Below are positions 26,001-38,040 of a stretch of DNA of 64,000 bases, piece after piece (the stretch's first letter is position 1; each line of letters opens with the position of its first letter). The position numbers and the translations under genes are program-made. This DNA is from Acheta domesticus (Eukaryota > Arthropoda > Insecta > Orthoptera > Gryllidae): positions 261,224,925-261,288,924 of the forward strand of contig JAHLJT010000631.1 of the NCBI GenBank assembly GCA_031308135.1, in the 5' to 3' direction. The notes under the pieces are model-generated. The model had not been told where the DNA came from and ran no database searches. It saw nothing but the letters and a program-made list of their open reading frames with translations.

Positions 26001-29000
26001 CACTTCATGTAATGTGTGCTTGCCTGCATAATCGTTCATAATATCTTCTTTCCCTATCTTAGCATTGAAATCACCTAAAACAGTGATCATGTCATACTTT
26101 GGTACTTGGTTACATATCTGTTCAAGTTCTTCATAAAATTTCTCTTTGTCTTCATCATCTTTATCTTCAGATGGCGCATACACTGTTATCATTGTAATAT
26201 TTCTATATCTTCCCTTCAAGCGTATCCTAGCAAAACGTTCACTGATCATATCATATTCCAATATACTCTTTCTTGTTTTCTTGGACAGTATAAAACCTGT
26301 GCCATAAAGTCCTGTTCTTTCCTCACTACCACTGTAAATCATTGTGTAGTCCGATTTATCTATCCGTCTATCCTTCTTGTAGTGCTATTATATCAATATT
26401 ATATTTAATCATTTCATTTCCTATTTCATCCATCTTTCCTGTTTTCATCATTGTTCTCATATTCCAAGTTGCCACCTTCATATCATGTCCTTTTATTCCT
26501 TGCCTTGTCTTCATATTTAACTGTTCTATCCAAGGCTGTTGCTTGTGTTTCGTAACACTGTGTTTTTCCGGGAATGGGTTGTTGGCCCTTTGCCCAACCC
26601 CCAACCTGGAGGACCAGGTAATTTATTCTTGAGGTTGTCTTCCTCTAGCCTTTAGCAGTACAATGCTCAACTGCAAGGCAGCAGTGCCTGTTGGTCCGCG
26701 GGAGGTATTTCATTTCCCTCCTACCACCCATGTCTGGGAGGCATTCCCCTATATCCGCCACCTGGGGACACGTCCTCTAGGGGTTACAGGCTCCCCCGAG
26801 GATTTTAAAAATTTACATTAGTGTAATTTTTGAGAAAACAAAAACATACCTCAAAATACGTCATATTAAAGAGTGCCATTAGCCCTACCTGTTCCAAAAG
26901 TTTAAAGAAAAAAATTTGGAACCATTTTTGAGAAAATTGCGTGTGAGCTTTTCCGAAAATGCAGAATTTTGAGGTAGTTTTCACAGAAAACGGTTCAAGA
27001 AATTTTACATCACATTATTTGAAGCACATGTACTCATAAATATATTAATGTGAATAAATGTAAATATTAACGACGTGAGATACAAGTAAAAAAAAAAATT
27101 TTGTAATTTTTCGAAAAACAACAGAATATGGCGTTTATGTCACTTCACAGAGTACATTTAGTACTATCCCTTTTAAAAATGTAAAGAAAAAATTTGAAGT
27201 TCTATTTGAGAAAATCTTGTTTTTGTACTTTTTTAAAATTGCACATATTGCACGCAATATTGCCGTAAAACTTTTAAAATTTCCAAAAAAAACGTACCTG
27301 ACCTTCATGAAAGAACTCGTTATGGAGAACAAATTTATTTGAAGGGAAAATCTCTATCTTCAATTTTGTACTTGTAGGAAAACGTCGAAAAAAATTGAAA
27401 TTTTAGCAATTTTCGGAAATTCAGAGTTAACTGTGAAATTCGGACCTATGCCACCTTTATAAGTGTATTTTACTCTATTCTTACAAGAAATTTAGAGAAA
27501 AAATTTGGAGCCGTTTTTGAGAAAATTTTAAAATTTCTGGCGGCTTCATGTAAAGATCCCCCAAAAAATTAATGAATGTTTTTCAAAATCTTAGAACTTC
27601 GGCTTCGATCAGATGGACAGTGTTTTCTTCAATTTGGAAAAAAATCGTGCGCATAGTTTAGGCGCTAGTGTTGTTCACGTACACCGGACAGACGGACGGA
27701 CGTACATTTTGCTTTCAATCGGTTTTTTCAGTATCAAGGACCCACAAACAGAGATTCAGGTGACACCGCATGTTAGAGGATTTTTTCTTAATTTAGTAAC
27801 TGGATTAACCTGCTTTTTCGTTACAACAGCCCGGCAATAAATTTTTTTCTTACGAAAATTAGCTGTTTTTTCGCGTAGCATTACATAACTTTCCCTCTCT
27901 TACGTATATTACTCCTTATATATGTACGTATACGGAAAAGTAAAAAGGGTTTAACCAGATGAATCCTAACAAGGAGACAAACACCGTTTGGAGATCAAAA
28001 ATCGAGACGTAGGATAAAAGAGCTTGTGCATAATCTCTACTCATTCTTTCCAATAGTGGAATGATATTGGAAGATCTTAGAAATGAAATATATCTCAAAT
28101 AATATGTGAGATGGAATATTAGTGATATTTACACAATTGGTTCAATTTTATTTTTGAAATCGGTTCCAAACGGGATTCGATATTTTGAGTAATGCCTCAA
28201 ACAATTTTTTTTATGGTGTTCGGAGCAAGACAGGAATATGTGAACAAGATAGTTTTATATTACTATTAAAGATGATTTGCCTCTGTTACAGCATCACTAG
28301 TTTCATATGCGGGTAAAATATATTGGGATGCACAGTGACGAAAGCATAAATAGAGTGCCTGGGTGGTCTGCCTGTCAGTTCGGTCTCCTCGGGCGTTGCA
28401 GGCCGTCAGGACTTGCCATAATACTGTGTCGCCGTATTGAGGGAGCAGGCCCTCCCCCAGCGGGTGGGTGACGCATCGGCATGGCAGGATGAAGGGGCAG
28501 GGGGAGTGAGGTGTATTTCCAAATTTGACTTTACGACACTCCTATTTATCCGGTTTGCTTAATTGACACAGTCTTGGATTCTGGAAGCTTCTCACCATCG
28601 CGCTATGAGCCCACATTTTTAAATTGTTCCCGGAAGTACGAGAAAAAATTTTAAAAAACGATTTTCTGCCATTTGTTTTGGAAATGGGGCTTCGTAGCTT
28701 AAATTGTTTTAAAAAGGTTTCATATGCTGTTTACAGATCAAAAATCGGACAATTTGTTCAGACGTTATCAGTAAAGTCAATTCCCTATGATAGTGCTGCC
28801 ATCTATTGAATTTTCCTACAAGTATTTTTCGGTACATTTAGCCTTAATGTGCAAGTATGTTATAGTTACAACTTTCAAAACCTGTTTCTACTTTAGGAAA
28901 GTGATTTTATCTATTAACAAGGCAGAAAATTTTAATGATTTTAGATCATAACACCCTCACTGAACCTGCAATATATAGAATATCAATTGTTTTAAAATTT

Positions 29001-32000
29001 GTAATTACATGTTAATTCAGTTTTAGTTTTTACTATTTCATTCGTCGTGTTTCAGAAACAATTGAGATTATTGTGTGGGTTAAAAATAAAAGAATGACAT
29101 ATTGTGTTAATTGTGGTTTCTCTAAATCTCTTATTTTATTTGGTAATAATAAATTGGTTTTAGGTTATATCCCAAAATCCTTGAAGAAGGTTGTAAATGA
29201 GGCATTGATATTTGTAAACTATATTTCAAAATTAAAACATTAATATTAATTAATTTGTATTTAATTTAGTATTAGCAATTCATAAGTTTAAAATTGAAAA
29301 AGAATGAGTAAATATGACATGTTTTTCAAATATTAGGTTCGAGGTGCTCTTCAGAGAAGGCAACAAATCTTAGAGAGAGCTGAAAAGGTTCGACATATAA
29401 GAAAAATGCGTAAAGTTAACAAAGACTTGCAGAAGCAAGCAAAAGTTCAGAAAATTAATGAAAAACGAGAGTTTCTGGAGCAAGTTAAAAAATATCGGCA
29501 GAAAATGACCACTGATTTAGATTTTCTAGATTTGAAGCCAAAACGTAAACAAACTCCAGGAAATACAAATAAGAAGCAGCCTAAGAATAAAAAGTAAGTG
29601 TATTTTTATATTATATTTCTGAGAAAAGACTAGCTCTAGAGAATAGTATTTTATCCATGTATTCTAGTGTATAAGAAAATTGTCTTTTACGTAAGTTTTT
29701 TTTCAGTATTTTTGCTTTTCCAGCTTCAGAATAGAAAATGTCTGTGTAATTAATCAATTATTAGCTGGTGTAATAAAATTGAAGACCTCTGTTCAAGAAT
29801 GAGCAGCTCCTTTTTACAATATTTTCAGGAGAGGGGGAGGGGGGGAAAAAACATGTTATTTAAACTTTGGTCACCAAACCTTTGCAAAGAAAGTTAGTTA
29901 CCTCTGTTGAATGAAATTAACACAAAATTTACATAATACATATAAGTACTGTTTTAATGCAATGTTATCATATTTTTATCCCCAAAATGAACAGTTTTTA
30001 AGATCTTATAAGAAAAAGTTGGAACAACATGAGGAAAAACACCTTTAATATTAATATGCAAGTGTCTGTACTTCATCACACCAAAAAACAGCTCCTTATG
30101 CTCCACCCCTTGTTGAACAACAATGAATGAAATGCCTGTGCAAAAGCATAGTCAAGCCTAGAAAACACTTATGTATATTCTTTCAAGAAATAACGTGTAT
30201 ATACTTTACCCAGCGCTGTACCATGCTTGGCATTTCTTGGACTTAGGAGAGTTTGCTTAGAATTCCATAGATCATCAAGAATGGTTGCTGTATTACTGTC
30301 ATAGGGTTTCAGATGCATAACCTGTAATCTTGAGAATTCTGAAGTGTGTCCAGGCTGCAGTGAGAGCTTCTTTTGACATAGGATCACAGGACGTCTATAT
30401 GTTGCTGGTAAATTGTCCTTAACAGAATTTGTTTATCAGTCCACAAAGCATCAAGAATGGTTGCCGCCGCACCATGATGACCAAACTTTTCCCCTACATG
30501 TGTTAAATGACACAAATAGAGTGAAAGATCAGACCTGGCAAGCTGTTAATACCAATTGTTCTATGAAGGTTGCTTGCTTCATAGGTTGTTTGCTTCATTT
30601 GGGAACTCTTTGATCTGCTAAAGTTATCACATAAAATTAAACCCTTCCTTCTAAAAGTAGTCCAAAGAAGGCATTGAGTGGCCTTGATTGCTCATTGTTT
30701 TGATTTGTAAGAAAAAGCAAGGATTGGTATTGTATGGAATGACATAAATTCAACTGGCATTTTTAAAACTATCGTCTAATTAGCAACTAAAAATTGTTTA
30801 AGAGAAGTGCTGTGGATGAACTTATTGAAGTGTTCAAAATTAACAGTGTGAAGTTCTATAAAATGTGAGAAGAAAATGAAAATTGCTGATAATCTATGAC
30901 AGTTGTGATAGGAAATAGTTATCAATAGGGAATGAATTTTCATGTAAATACACATTTTTACAAGGGCAAGATATGTGTATTCAATAATATTTTTTAGAGT
31001 TAACTACACATTCTGAATAAATGAGAATCATTTTAATTTTACATATTTTACCTATTACTACATATTTTGTTACATTTTAATATATTTATACTTCAACACA
31101 AAACATTTCAATGCATGTGCCATGTAATGCGCTTTTGTTAACTCTGCCCTCCTCACCTTTCTCCCTCCTCACACCTCCCTCCACCCTCCACCCTCCTCCC
31201 TCCTCCCTCCACCCTCCTCCCTCCTCCCTCCTCCCTCCTCCCTCCTCCCTCCTCCCTCCACCCTCCACCCTCCACCCTCCTCCCTCCGTCACTTCTTGGA
31301 AACTAGTAGCTGTCAGAATGAAGGATGAGTGAATGTATGTGAAGAAGTAATTTCAACCACTTGCTTGCTCACATTTCATAGACCCACTGGGCAACTCGAT
31401 AAGAAACTAACAAGTATTTTTCAGATGATTGCCTAATCCCCCTGCCCCCTGCACCAGCTCCTCGTAAACAACATTGTTTATTCTACAAAAGTAATGCATA
31501 TTTCAGATGAAACTAGGGAATAATTACTTTCGTAGAGGAATAAGTTTTGTTTGGCATCTTAGAATTCTTGTTAAGATCTGATCGGTGACATTTTGTGCTC
31601 GGAGAACGCTTGCAGAGAGGAAGTTGAAACTTTATAACAAAATATTATTTTACATATTTTATTTTTTCCTACATATTTTGGAAAAAAGTTACTACATATA
31701 TATGTGCATATTTAGCTTTTTTTATGACAAATTTATTACACCAAGTACCACAATCACTAAGTGGTATTTGGTGATGCAATTTTCACAAACAACATTGTAT
31801 TTATTCTCAACTTCATATTCAAAAAACTAATTTGTTTTAAATACTTTGCGGTAAATTTGCAATATAATTTTGAATTAATAAATGAAAGGCTTGGTTCTAG
31901 ATAGTCTATAAAGATTTCAGACTGACTTTCCTCAACACAGAGTAAAGAACAAATGCTTTTAGTCATTTGTTACATCAGGATAACTATACTTGCTCAAAAT

Positions 32001-32442
32001 AGTATAATTTATATGGCAAGTGTTAGTAGGATTTTTTTAATCTTGATCGAAATGTGGCAAAGGTCTGTCTAGAGCTTAGCCCTTGATTTAAATTGATGTA
32101 ATTTACCATTTAACGATTTTTTAGGAAAGATGAAAAATATGAATTTTATCTCTACTCTCATTCTTAGAAAATTCTGTAACACAGACTGGTAATTGACAAG
32201 TAATATGTAATTATTTATCTGTTTTGTTTTGCTACAGGGCTGAAGCAAAGCGAAATTTTAAAAATGACAAATATGGAATGGGAGGGAGGAAGAAGGGTCG
32301 CAAACACAATACTAAGGAAAGTGCAGCAGGGCTTCCTGATAAGCGCATGTCTGGGAACAGACCTGGTGGGAAAGTCAGAAAATCAGTGCCAAGACCAGGT
32401 AAAAGTAAGAGAATGAAACAAAAGTCAGGGAAGAAACGTTGA
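17045..32442 (+). CDS. Ebp2: rRNA-processing protein EBP2 / EBNA1BP2 homologue, complete (6 coding exons)
   Basis: EBP2 is a nucleolar assembly factor needed for 27S pre-rRNA processing and 60S subunit production. Exons are 17045-17098, 17183-17266, 17903-18010, 18942-19148, 29337-29593 and 32238-32442, all with GT-AG borders; the first four end in phase 0. The spliced frame is 304 codons plus stop, close to the human length of about 306. Family blocks in order are LQEAFAKGIIKPGLN, LPWVERLDL, FERETMFLRQAQAAAL, TKRPDDYFAEMAKTDSHMQK, YRQKMTTDLDFLD and the basic tail FKNDKYGMGGRKKG. The tail (KSKRMKQKSGKKR) is a nucleolar-type lysine/arginine cluster. Intron 4 is 10.2 kb and filled with mobile elements; the other introns are 0.08-2.6 kb. 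Exon borders and frame look intact. Confidence 0.95.
18314..18440. repeat. 66-bp tandem duplication in EBP2 intron 3
   Basis: GGAATCTTTGCAT followed by GGTAAGGCTCCAAGGAAGAG occurs at 18314 and again at 18380. The copies are nearly identical, with small length differences after GCAT and near the AAATAT run. Confidence 0.9.
19178..21690 (+). repeat. Family X repeat, copy B (in EBP2 intron 4)
   Basis: This starts TTTTTACTTTCCCGTATACG, then GGGTCCTTGATACC and the CCGTCTGTCTGTCC stretch. It runs on as AT-rich text without coding potential. Its first 1.15 kb (to about 20345) is the mirror of copy C at 26815-27945. The sequence from 20600 to 21690 is more diverged, and family membership there is less sure. 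Confidence 0.7.
21700..21976 (+). repeat. Module Y repeat, copy 1
   Basis: The block starts GGCTAAATGTA and ends near GCTTCCAGAATC. It is shared with 28572-28846 (reverse) and 40510-40765 (forward). Common words are GCAAATGGTCC, CTGTAAACGGCAT and CTTCCGGGA. It is non-coding and always lies next to family X text. Confidence 0.75.
22050..26802 (-). mobile_element. RTE-like non-LTR retrotransposon, split by a nested LINE
   Basis: On the minus strand from right to left: a 5' leader; an endonuclease starting MKVATWNMRTMMKTG at about 26480; LGDFNAKIGKED and SDHYLVKA at about 26070 and 25780; a linker; then a reverse transcriptase with KAPGEDQIQGEL, FKKGDRLACENYRGI, VDYKQAFDCIN, KQGDSLSATLF and the catalytic FADDICII. 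The C-terminal end reads WLRHIERM and RRGRPKKRWKDDV. The 3' end carries the GCCCACAAAGGGCTGTAGAG block typical of this group, with a short GAA-rich tail. The flanks carry the same 12 bases, TTTTAAAAATTT, at 22038-22049 and 26803-26814. Frameshifts and the nested insertion make it inactive. Confidence 0.88.
23166..24700 (+). mobile_element. LINE 3' fragment nested in the RTE element
   Basis: The plus strand begins inside a reverse transcriptase (CGVPQGSILGPILFLIY, FADDTNIII). After a frameshift at about 23430 it continues as a 237-codon open stretch with FLGLTIQENLKWDAHI, HLKYGIIFWG and a C-terminal YNTRQKDNL motif, ending at 24141. The 3'UTR ends in (ATT)n at about 24680-24700. It separates the RTE reading EKFQHDIDI (right) from IHLLFVDYKQAFD (left), which shows it inserted into the RTE copy. 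No target duplication longer than about 4 bases is evident. It is 5'-truncated. Confidence 0.85.
26815..27945 (-). repeat. Family X repeat, copy C (reverse)
   Basis: This is the reverse complement of the first 1.15 kb of copy B, ending at the right with CGTATACGGAAAAGTAAAAA. The two copies form an inverted pair that directly faced each other apart from intervening X/Y sequence before the RTE element inserted. Confidence 0.8.
28572..28846 (-). repeat. Module Y repeat, copy 2 (reverse)
   Basis: This is the reverse complement of the block at 21700-21976, with TTCCCGGAAGTACG, CTGCCATTTGTTTTGG and TACATTTAGCC. The DNA between this and copy C (27946-28571) holds a GC-rich patch at 28360-28510 that I do not recognise. 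Confidence 0.75.
29594..32237 (+). other. EBP2 intron 5
   Basis: AT-rich intron with donor GTAAGTG and acceptor GCTACAG. Apart from the CCTCC-rich microsatellite at 31147-31287, I see no gene or repeat copy. Confidence 0.7.
31147..31287. repeat. CCCTCC/CCCTCCA microsatellite, purine-rich on the minus strand
   Basis: About 140 bp built of CCCTCCT and CCCTCCA units. The minus strand therefore has many GGG runs one to four bases apart, matching the G-quadruplex pattern. Open frames read through it on both strands but reflect only the repeat. Confidence 0.9.
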
Positions 32443-32497
32443 TTTATTTGTATGTGTATAATTATTGTATATGTTCATTAACAATAATTTTTATAAA

Positions 32498-32503
32498 ATT
32501 AAA
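32498..32503 (+). promoter_or_regulatory. Probable polyadenylation signal of EBP2
   Basis: ATTAAA lies 56 bases after the EBP2 stop codon, with T-rich sequence following at 32520-32560. It is the second most common animal poly(A) signal. Confidence 0.5.
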
Positions 32504-32509
32504 GCTTAA

Positions 32510-33420
32510 ATTGTATTATTAGCTCCCTTTTTTGTTCCTTCTCTTTTTGTCATAAACTCATTTTTCTTCCTTTTTTGTGCTTTTTCTTCCTTGAAACCCA
32601 TCTTTGAGTGCCTTAACAGCATTTCTGTGTAATTAAAATTAAAGATCAGCCCATCAGATTGTTTGAATTTTCACCATTAAATCCCTCATCCATTAGAGCT
32701 TATGTAAACTATTATTTATTACATTTTTTATCAATAGAAACTGTGGTATTTGCTAGTGAAAGAAAGCCTTCTTATACCATCAATAACTTTATTCAATCAG
32801 TTAAAAAGTCCTACAAATTGATATGCCTGTGAGACAGCTAAAAAACAACATTGTTATAGAGACATTTTCAGTTATAGGCATAGTTACCTTCACTGTTCTA
32901 CAATAGGAATGCGTTCCTTTGTGATATATGTACTGAAAAGAAATCATGACCCCAGCTGGATACTGCAGAGTAAAAATGCTGGGGTAGAATCATCAAGGCT
33001 AGTGCCTTGCGTGTTGAGGATGATCCCAAGAGTAAGTTTCCTTGAATTCATCCTCAAAAATAATGTCTGCATTTTGTATGAAAGTGTCTTTGGCATGCTC
33101 ATTTCAAAATGCCCTTCTCAGGTCCTAGTCTGACAAGATTTCATTAGCACACCAAAGGCTCACTTTCCATACTAGTTATGTAAGTAATCATTTTGTACTA
33201 AAGGTAAGTTACAAAAAAAAACATGCATTTACGACAAAACAACTTGAATTTCTTCAAATTGGTAAATGCAAAAAGTTACATTCAAAGTAAACAAAACAAA
33301 TGAAGCATTTTTTAAAAACTCATTCCTCATTAGAATGGTAATAAGATTACTGGAACTTGTTTTCAACATTGACGTTGGACAAAGTTATTATTGTGCAACA
33401 TTTACTAGATTCTTTGGTAG
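32510..33420. other. Intergenic sequence downstream of EBP2
   Basis: AT-rich, no recognised gene or repeat before the family X copy. Open frames here are short and lack any domain. Confidence 0.5.
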
Positions 33421-33423
33421 TTT

Positions 33424-34700
33424 TTACTTTCCTGTGTACATACATTTACACAGAGTAATATATATAGTATAGTGAAAGTTATGTAAAGCTGCGAAAAATA
33501 GATTCCATGATTTCAGTAGAAATACAAGTTGTGGGGTCTCTTGATACTGAAAAAGTTGTTCATTTCAAAACATCTGTCTGTGAACACCACTAGCATCTAA
33601 ACCATGCATAGTATTTTTTTCCCAAATTGAAGAAACCCCTGACCATCTGGCTCGAGATGAAGCTTTGAGATTTTGAAAAACGTTCTGTAAAATTTGGGAG
33701 TAGTTTACATGAAGCCCCTGGGACATTTTCAAAATTTTCTTTAAATCGGCTCCAAATTTTTTCTTTAAATTTCTTGTATGAATAGAGTAAAATACACTTA
33801 TATAGGTGGCATAGGTGTGATTTTCATAGTTAACTCTGAATTTTCGAAAATTGTAAAATTTTGAATTTTTTTCGGCATCTTCCTACTACTTCAAAATTAA
33901 AGATAGAGATTTTTCCTTCAAATAAAATTTGTATTCCATAGTGACGTAAACGCCCTATAGTCCTATTCGTTTCTTCTTTCAAAAATTACAAAACTTTAAT
34001 TTTTTTAACTTTTCTCTTACGTTAATATTTAGATTACCGGTGTTTTGTTCACATTCTTATATTTATGAGTATTTGTGATTTAAATATTGTCATATAGTGT
34101 TTCTTGAAAACTCGACTGTTTTCTGTGTAAATTAGCTCAAAGTTCTGCATTCTCAGAAACACTCAAACGGCATTTTCCCATAAGTGGCTCCAAATTTTTT
34201 CTTCAAACTTTTCAAACATAGTGCTAATTGCTCTTTTTAATATGACGTTAAGTTCATTTTGGGGTATTTTTTTGTTTTTTCAAAAATTACAGAAATGTAA
34301 TTTTTTGAAAGAATTCTCACACCATTAATATGCACATTTCCAGAAATGTGTAAAAACTATAGTATTTGTGAGTGAAAGTGCTTAAAAAGACTTCTGATGA
34401 AGTGTTTCGAAAACTCAAAAATCGTCTGTGAGAAAAAGCTTAAAATTTCGAATTTATAGTAGCGCGTTAACGCCATTTTCTTAAAAACAGCTCCAAATTT
34501 TTCGAAGTAAATTACCATTTAGGACGAGGTTTTACTGTTCTTAAATAATCTTAAAATAATATTTTCGTTCTACTATTAGGAAACCGAAAAATTAAGAAAA
34601 TGCCAAAAAAATGTACTTAGGGCGGCGATAGATGGCAGCTAGCAAGAGTATGGGGCAAGTCCGAATAGCTAGCTGTTCGTCAGTTGTGCCATTCTGTAGC
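33424..34700 (+). repeat. Family X repeat, copy D
   Basis: This starts TTTTTACTTTCCTGTGTAC and ends near GATAGATGGCAGCTAGCAAG followed by GGGGCAAGTCCGAATAGCTAG. The same terminal words close the copy at 43.6 kb. It has no coding capacity. It lacks the full Y module, which suggests the family has more than one internal form. Confidence 0.75.
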
Positions 34701-34880
34701 ACCACTAGGTTTTTTTGCGTGACACGCCCCGCGTGCACTAGACTTCTAGTTCTTGAATTCACTTTATTATTTAGAACTTCATTTTCTGAATTCATTTCTT
34801 GTATTAGTTCTCTATTTTCTTTGCTTCTGGGCTAACTATTCAAACTTGCCACGTACCCTTTTTAGCTGCCAAGTACTGCC

Positions 34881-35130
34881 AGCTGTATATTCCGCCAGCT
34901 CATACTTAATCACTTGAAAGTTTGAAGAGCAATTAAATTATTTTTGCCCAATTAATTGGCTATTAAATACTTCTAAATGGTGGCATATTTTTTTGTGGTG
35001 TGCCAGCTGAATATTTCGCCAACTCACACTTAAATACTCGGAAGATCGAATAGCAAAAAAAATAATTTTTGCGTAATTAATTAGCAATTAAATAGTTCTA
35101 AATGGCGGGTTCTTTGTTTTTGTGGTAGCC
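34881..35130. repeat. 124-bp tandem duplication
   Basis: AGCTGTATATTCCGCCAGCT at 34881 recurs with substitutions at 35005 (AGCTGAATATTTCGCCAACT). Both copies end in a TTTTTGTGGT stretch. The right edge abuts the LINE fragment. Confidence 0.8.
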
Positions 35131-37130
35131 GAGTGTTGTAGCGGAAGAGAGTTGCCGAAATGTGTTGGTTCACCAGTGTTGAGAATTCACCAGATTCGTG
35201 GTGTCAATGATAGATTCCAAAACGGCATCCCTTTGACTAGAATGGGAAGAACCCCGAAAGGGGGTTGTGGGCATTTACATCAACAATCATTGAGGGTGTG
35301 GGCAATTAGTTAATTACACCTAAGAGGTCATCGACCAACATCATTTGCCCTGGGTTGATATAGATGTTACATACAGTAAGTGTGAGAGACGGGAGATGTA
35401 CCTGGACACAAACTGAAGGCCGGTCTGAAGAGGGGCTTCTGCAGAAAGCAGTGAGTCGTGGACCAAAGTAATTCCGCCGTGAGCAGGAAGGCCGTCATCG
35501 ATGTCGACCATATGAGGAGTGAAACAGCGAAAGGATAGGGGGCGTGGTGGAATAAGATGTGTTTCCTGTAAACAAAAACATTGAAGGCGTATAACGGACA
35601 AAATTTTTCATTCGTCCGCCGTAAAGCCAAACCATTAAGATTCCAGAATAAGCGAGCCGCAGTTTAAGAAGTCGTTAAGGGGACTTCTCTTTTGAAGTTA
35701 CTTTCGAGACAGACTCCTCCTGACCACTGCTCGACAGGCTAAGAGATCGCTCAGAGCGAGTCTCAGGAGTCAGGGTAGGTGGTCGGAGTTTGGAAGATCT
35801 ATAATTTTAAGCTTGTCCGGGCCCAAAGGCCGAATAACATCAACCTTCTCGCTGGGCTGAAAAGTGGATTCTTGGTCCAACTTCGTCCGTGTAGTTTTCT
35901 TGGGTAGTGTTTTATATTTGGAGAGAAATGTTATTTTCCCACCTTGCAGAGGCGATGTCTCCTCAGGGAAGTCCACTGGAGATTCCCGGCAACAGAAGTG
36001 AGCCATTGGCAGAGTAACAGGTGAACTCTGACAACTCGTCGTTGCTTTCAGCGTGTTGGCCAGCGTACTTTAGAAAGAACACCTCAGTTCTACGGGGTTC
36101 TTCACCAGGTATCGGCGTTTCGCTTCAGGAAAAGACACTTGCTCCGTCATTCTGATCTTTTGGATTTTTCTCTCAGATATGTAGGACACTTGTTGAGTGG
36201 CCGCGTGGTCTCCTTCACAGTTAACACAGCGAAATGGACAGGGATCATGCGTGGATTTGCCACACTGTGCGCAAGCAGGGCTTACGGCCATGCGCCGTCG
36301 TTGGGCGTGGCCGAACCTCTGACACATGAAACAACGCAGGGGGTTGGCACCTACTGACGCACGTGCAGATTATAAAACCCATAACTAATCCTCTCTGGGA
36401 GAGAAGGTAGAATAAACGTCAGGATCAAGGTGGGAGTGGGGACCTCTCTCCCATTCTCCTGATCCTAAACCCCTCCGTAAAATCCTCTTAAAGAAGGAGA
36501 GAAGTTCCGCCTCACTTTCAGACGTAGTCTTCGTGATTCGCCACTCCCTTACATAGGGATAGGGCGAGTGGTAGTAGGGTGCATAGTCCTTTACATAGGG
36601 GTATTAGTGAGTGGGTTAAGGGTAGGGTGATTGCTCACTTTCACTTGGAGTCCAGCAATCTGCTTAGTTTTGGAGATTTTTTCAATCTGCTCGTCGGTGG
36701 ATGCTTCGAAGAGAATGGTACTCATTTCTCTGACGCACCACCACTTGAACTACCGAACGAGTCCTCTATGGCTCGCGCGAGACGAACCGCACTGACACTT
36801 TTAAAGGTTTTTTCGACATCAGTACAAGTCATCAAGAGGAAACGCGGCTCTTTGGTCTATCCTCCTCTCGAAGGAAGAAGCTACTCAAATAACCGTACGT
36901 TCACATCGCCTCTTTCTTGCGGAAGAGGGCAAGGGGTTTGTTTTATGCTCCATAGAATTGAAGCGGATTCGTCTTCGTGCTCCCCATCCACCATGAATTC
37001 CAACAAGGGGACACCCCACTGGAGTGCCAGGGCTGACACGGGGATACAGTAAGGCGATGTCACAGCTCTGCTCCGCCGTGGATCACCCCTCTCCCCCTGG
37101 AGTTCAGTACAGGACCCAGAACCCATTGAT
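35131..37130 (-). mobile_element. LINE fragment: ORF1 zinc knuckles and endonuclease, decayed
   Basis: On the minus strand an ORF1 with NPLRCF-x-CQRFGHAQRR, SPACAQCGKSTHDP and FRCVNCEGDHAA (about 36350-36200) is followed by an endonuclease: CLQETHLIPPR and PAHGGITLVHDS at about 35560-35440, then a frameshifted stretch corresponding to NAHNPLWGSS and VLESIID (about 35280-35200). An N-terminal ORF1 piece is at 37126-36881. Frames are broken repeatedly and no reverse transcriptase is present, so it is a 5' remnant of a jockey/CR1-like element. The 5' limit is uncertain and may reach 37440. Confidence 0.75.
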
Positions 37131-37439
37131 CGGGAGTGGGCTATCTCCCAACCGCCCCTCTAGAAGAGTCCGAGGCCAGAAAAAGTGTATCGGAACCTAC
37201 AAGGTGCAGAGACCTCCACTCAGTCGCCAGTGCTCACCCGAGTTCGCACAGCAATCATGGCTAGAACGGGTTCACCCGCAAGAAACCAGCGTCAAGGCGA
37301 CAGTCAGGAAAGCATACATACACACCTCAACTCCTAGTTCACTCGTTCCCATCTCTCCGGTCGCCATGCACGGGAAACAGGTGGACGTTCAGCATACAGA
37401 GAAGGTCAGTGAGGAAGAAAAAAGGTTGAAAAAGAATAT

Positions 37440-38040
37440 AAGTGACATGAATTGACTGTGCTAATAGCATTATTTCGTGTGCTGCATAATGCTGTGCTCA
37501 TCACTCGAACTCATAAACTGTCTGTGCTAAATTACTGCACTAGACAATGAAAATGGGTATGAGAGGCATTCGTTCAACAATTTAGCCGAATTGCAATGAA
37601 TTCTTGTTAATTGACTGGGATTCACTATGCTATAATTTCTCCTTTCAGATGTTACGCAATATCTCAATACTGTCGTTCAACTTCATAAACAATGAATACC
37701 TATAATGTCATATCATGTGGCTATTCCGAATCAGTGTGAGCGTGGCATAATGACATAATGACCTGCATACTGACATAAACTCTTAATTACAGGCAGGTCA
37801 GTGAAATATGTTCTTTCTCACTTGGGATTCTCTGCTTGGTCGTGGGTACAAACAGGAGAAATAGTGCTTGCCTACCAATTTCTTAATTAATATCGAAAAA
37901 GATGAATTCTTACTTAACTATATTAAATATTATTTTGATCTGAAATATATAAATTCACAAGTGATCTCATTGCCAATCGCGCATTAGAATTAAAGCTGAG
38001 CCATTGCATAATTTACTTTCAAGAAGTGTCCTGACATATA
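37440..38040. other. AT-rich intergenic sequence, no feature seen
   Basis: Nothing recognisable lies between the LINE fragment and the MITE. Confidence 0.5.

Noticed and set aside
31086..31332. Open frames on both strands with repeated PPPSSL or GGGRREE
   Set aside because: Translation of the CCTCC microsatellite.
36579..37455. Plus-strand open frames of 157 and 143 codons
   Set aside because: They lie on the strand opposite a LINE ORF1 remnant and have no domain of their own.
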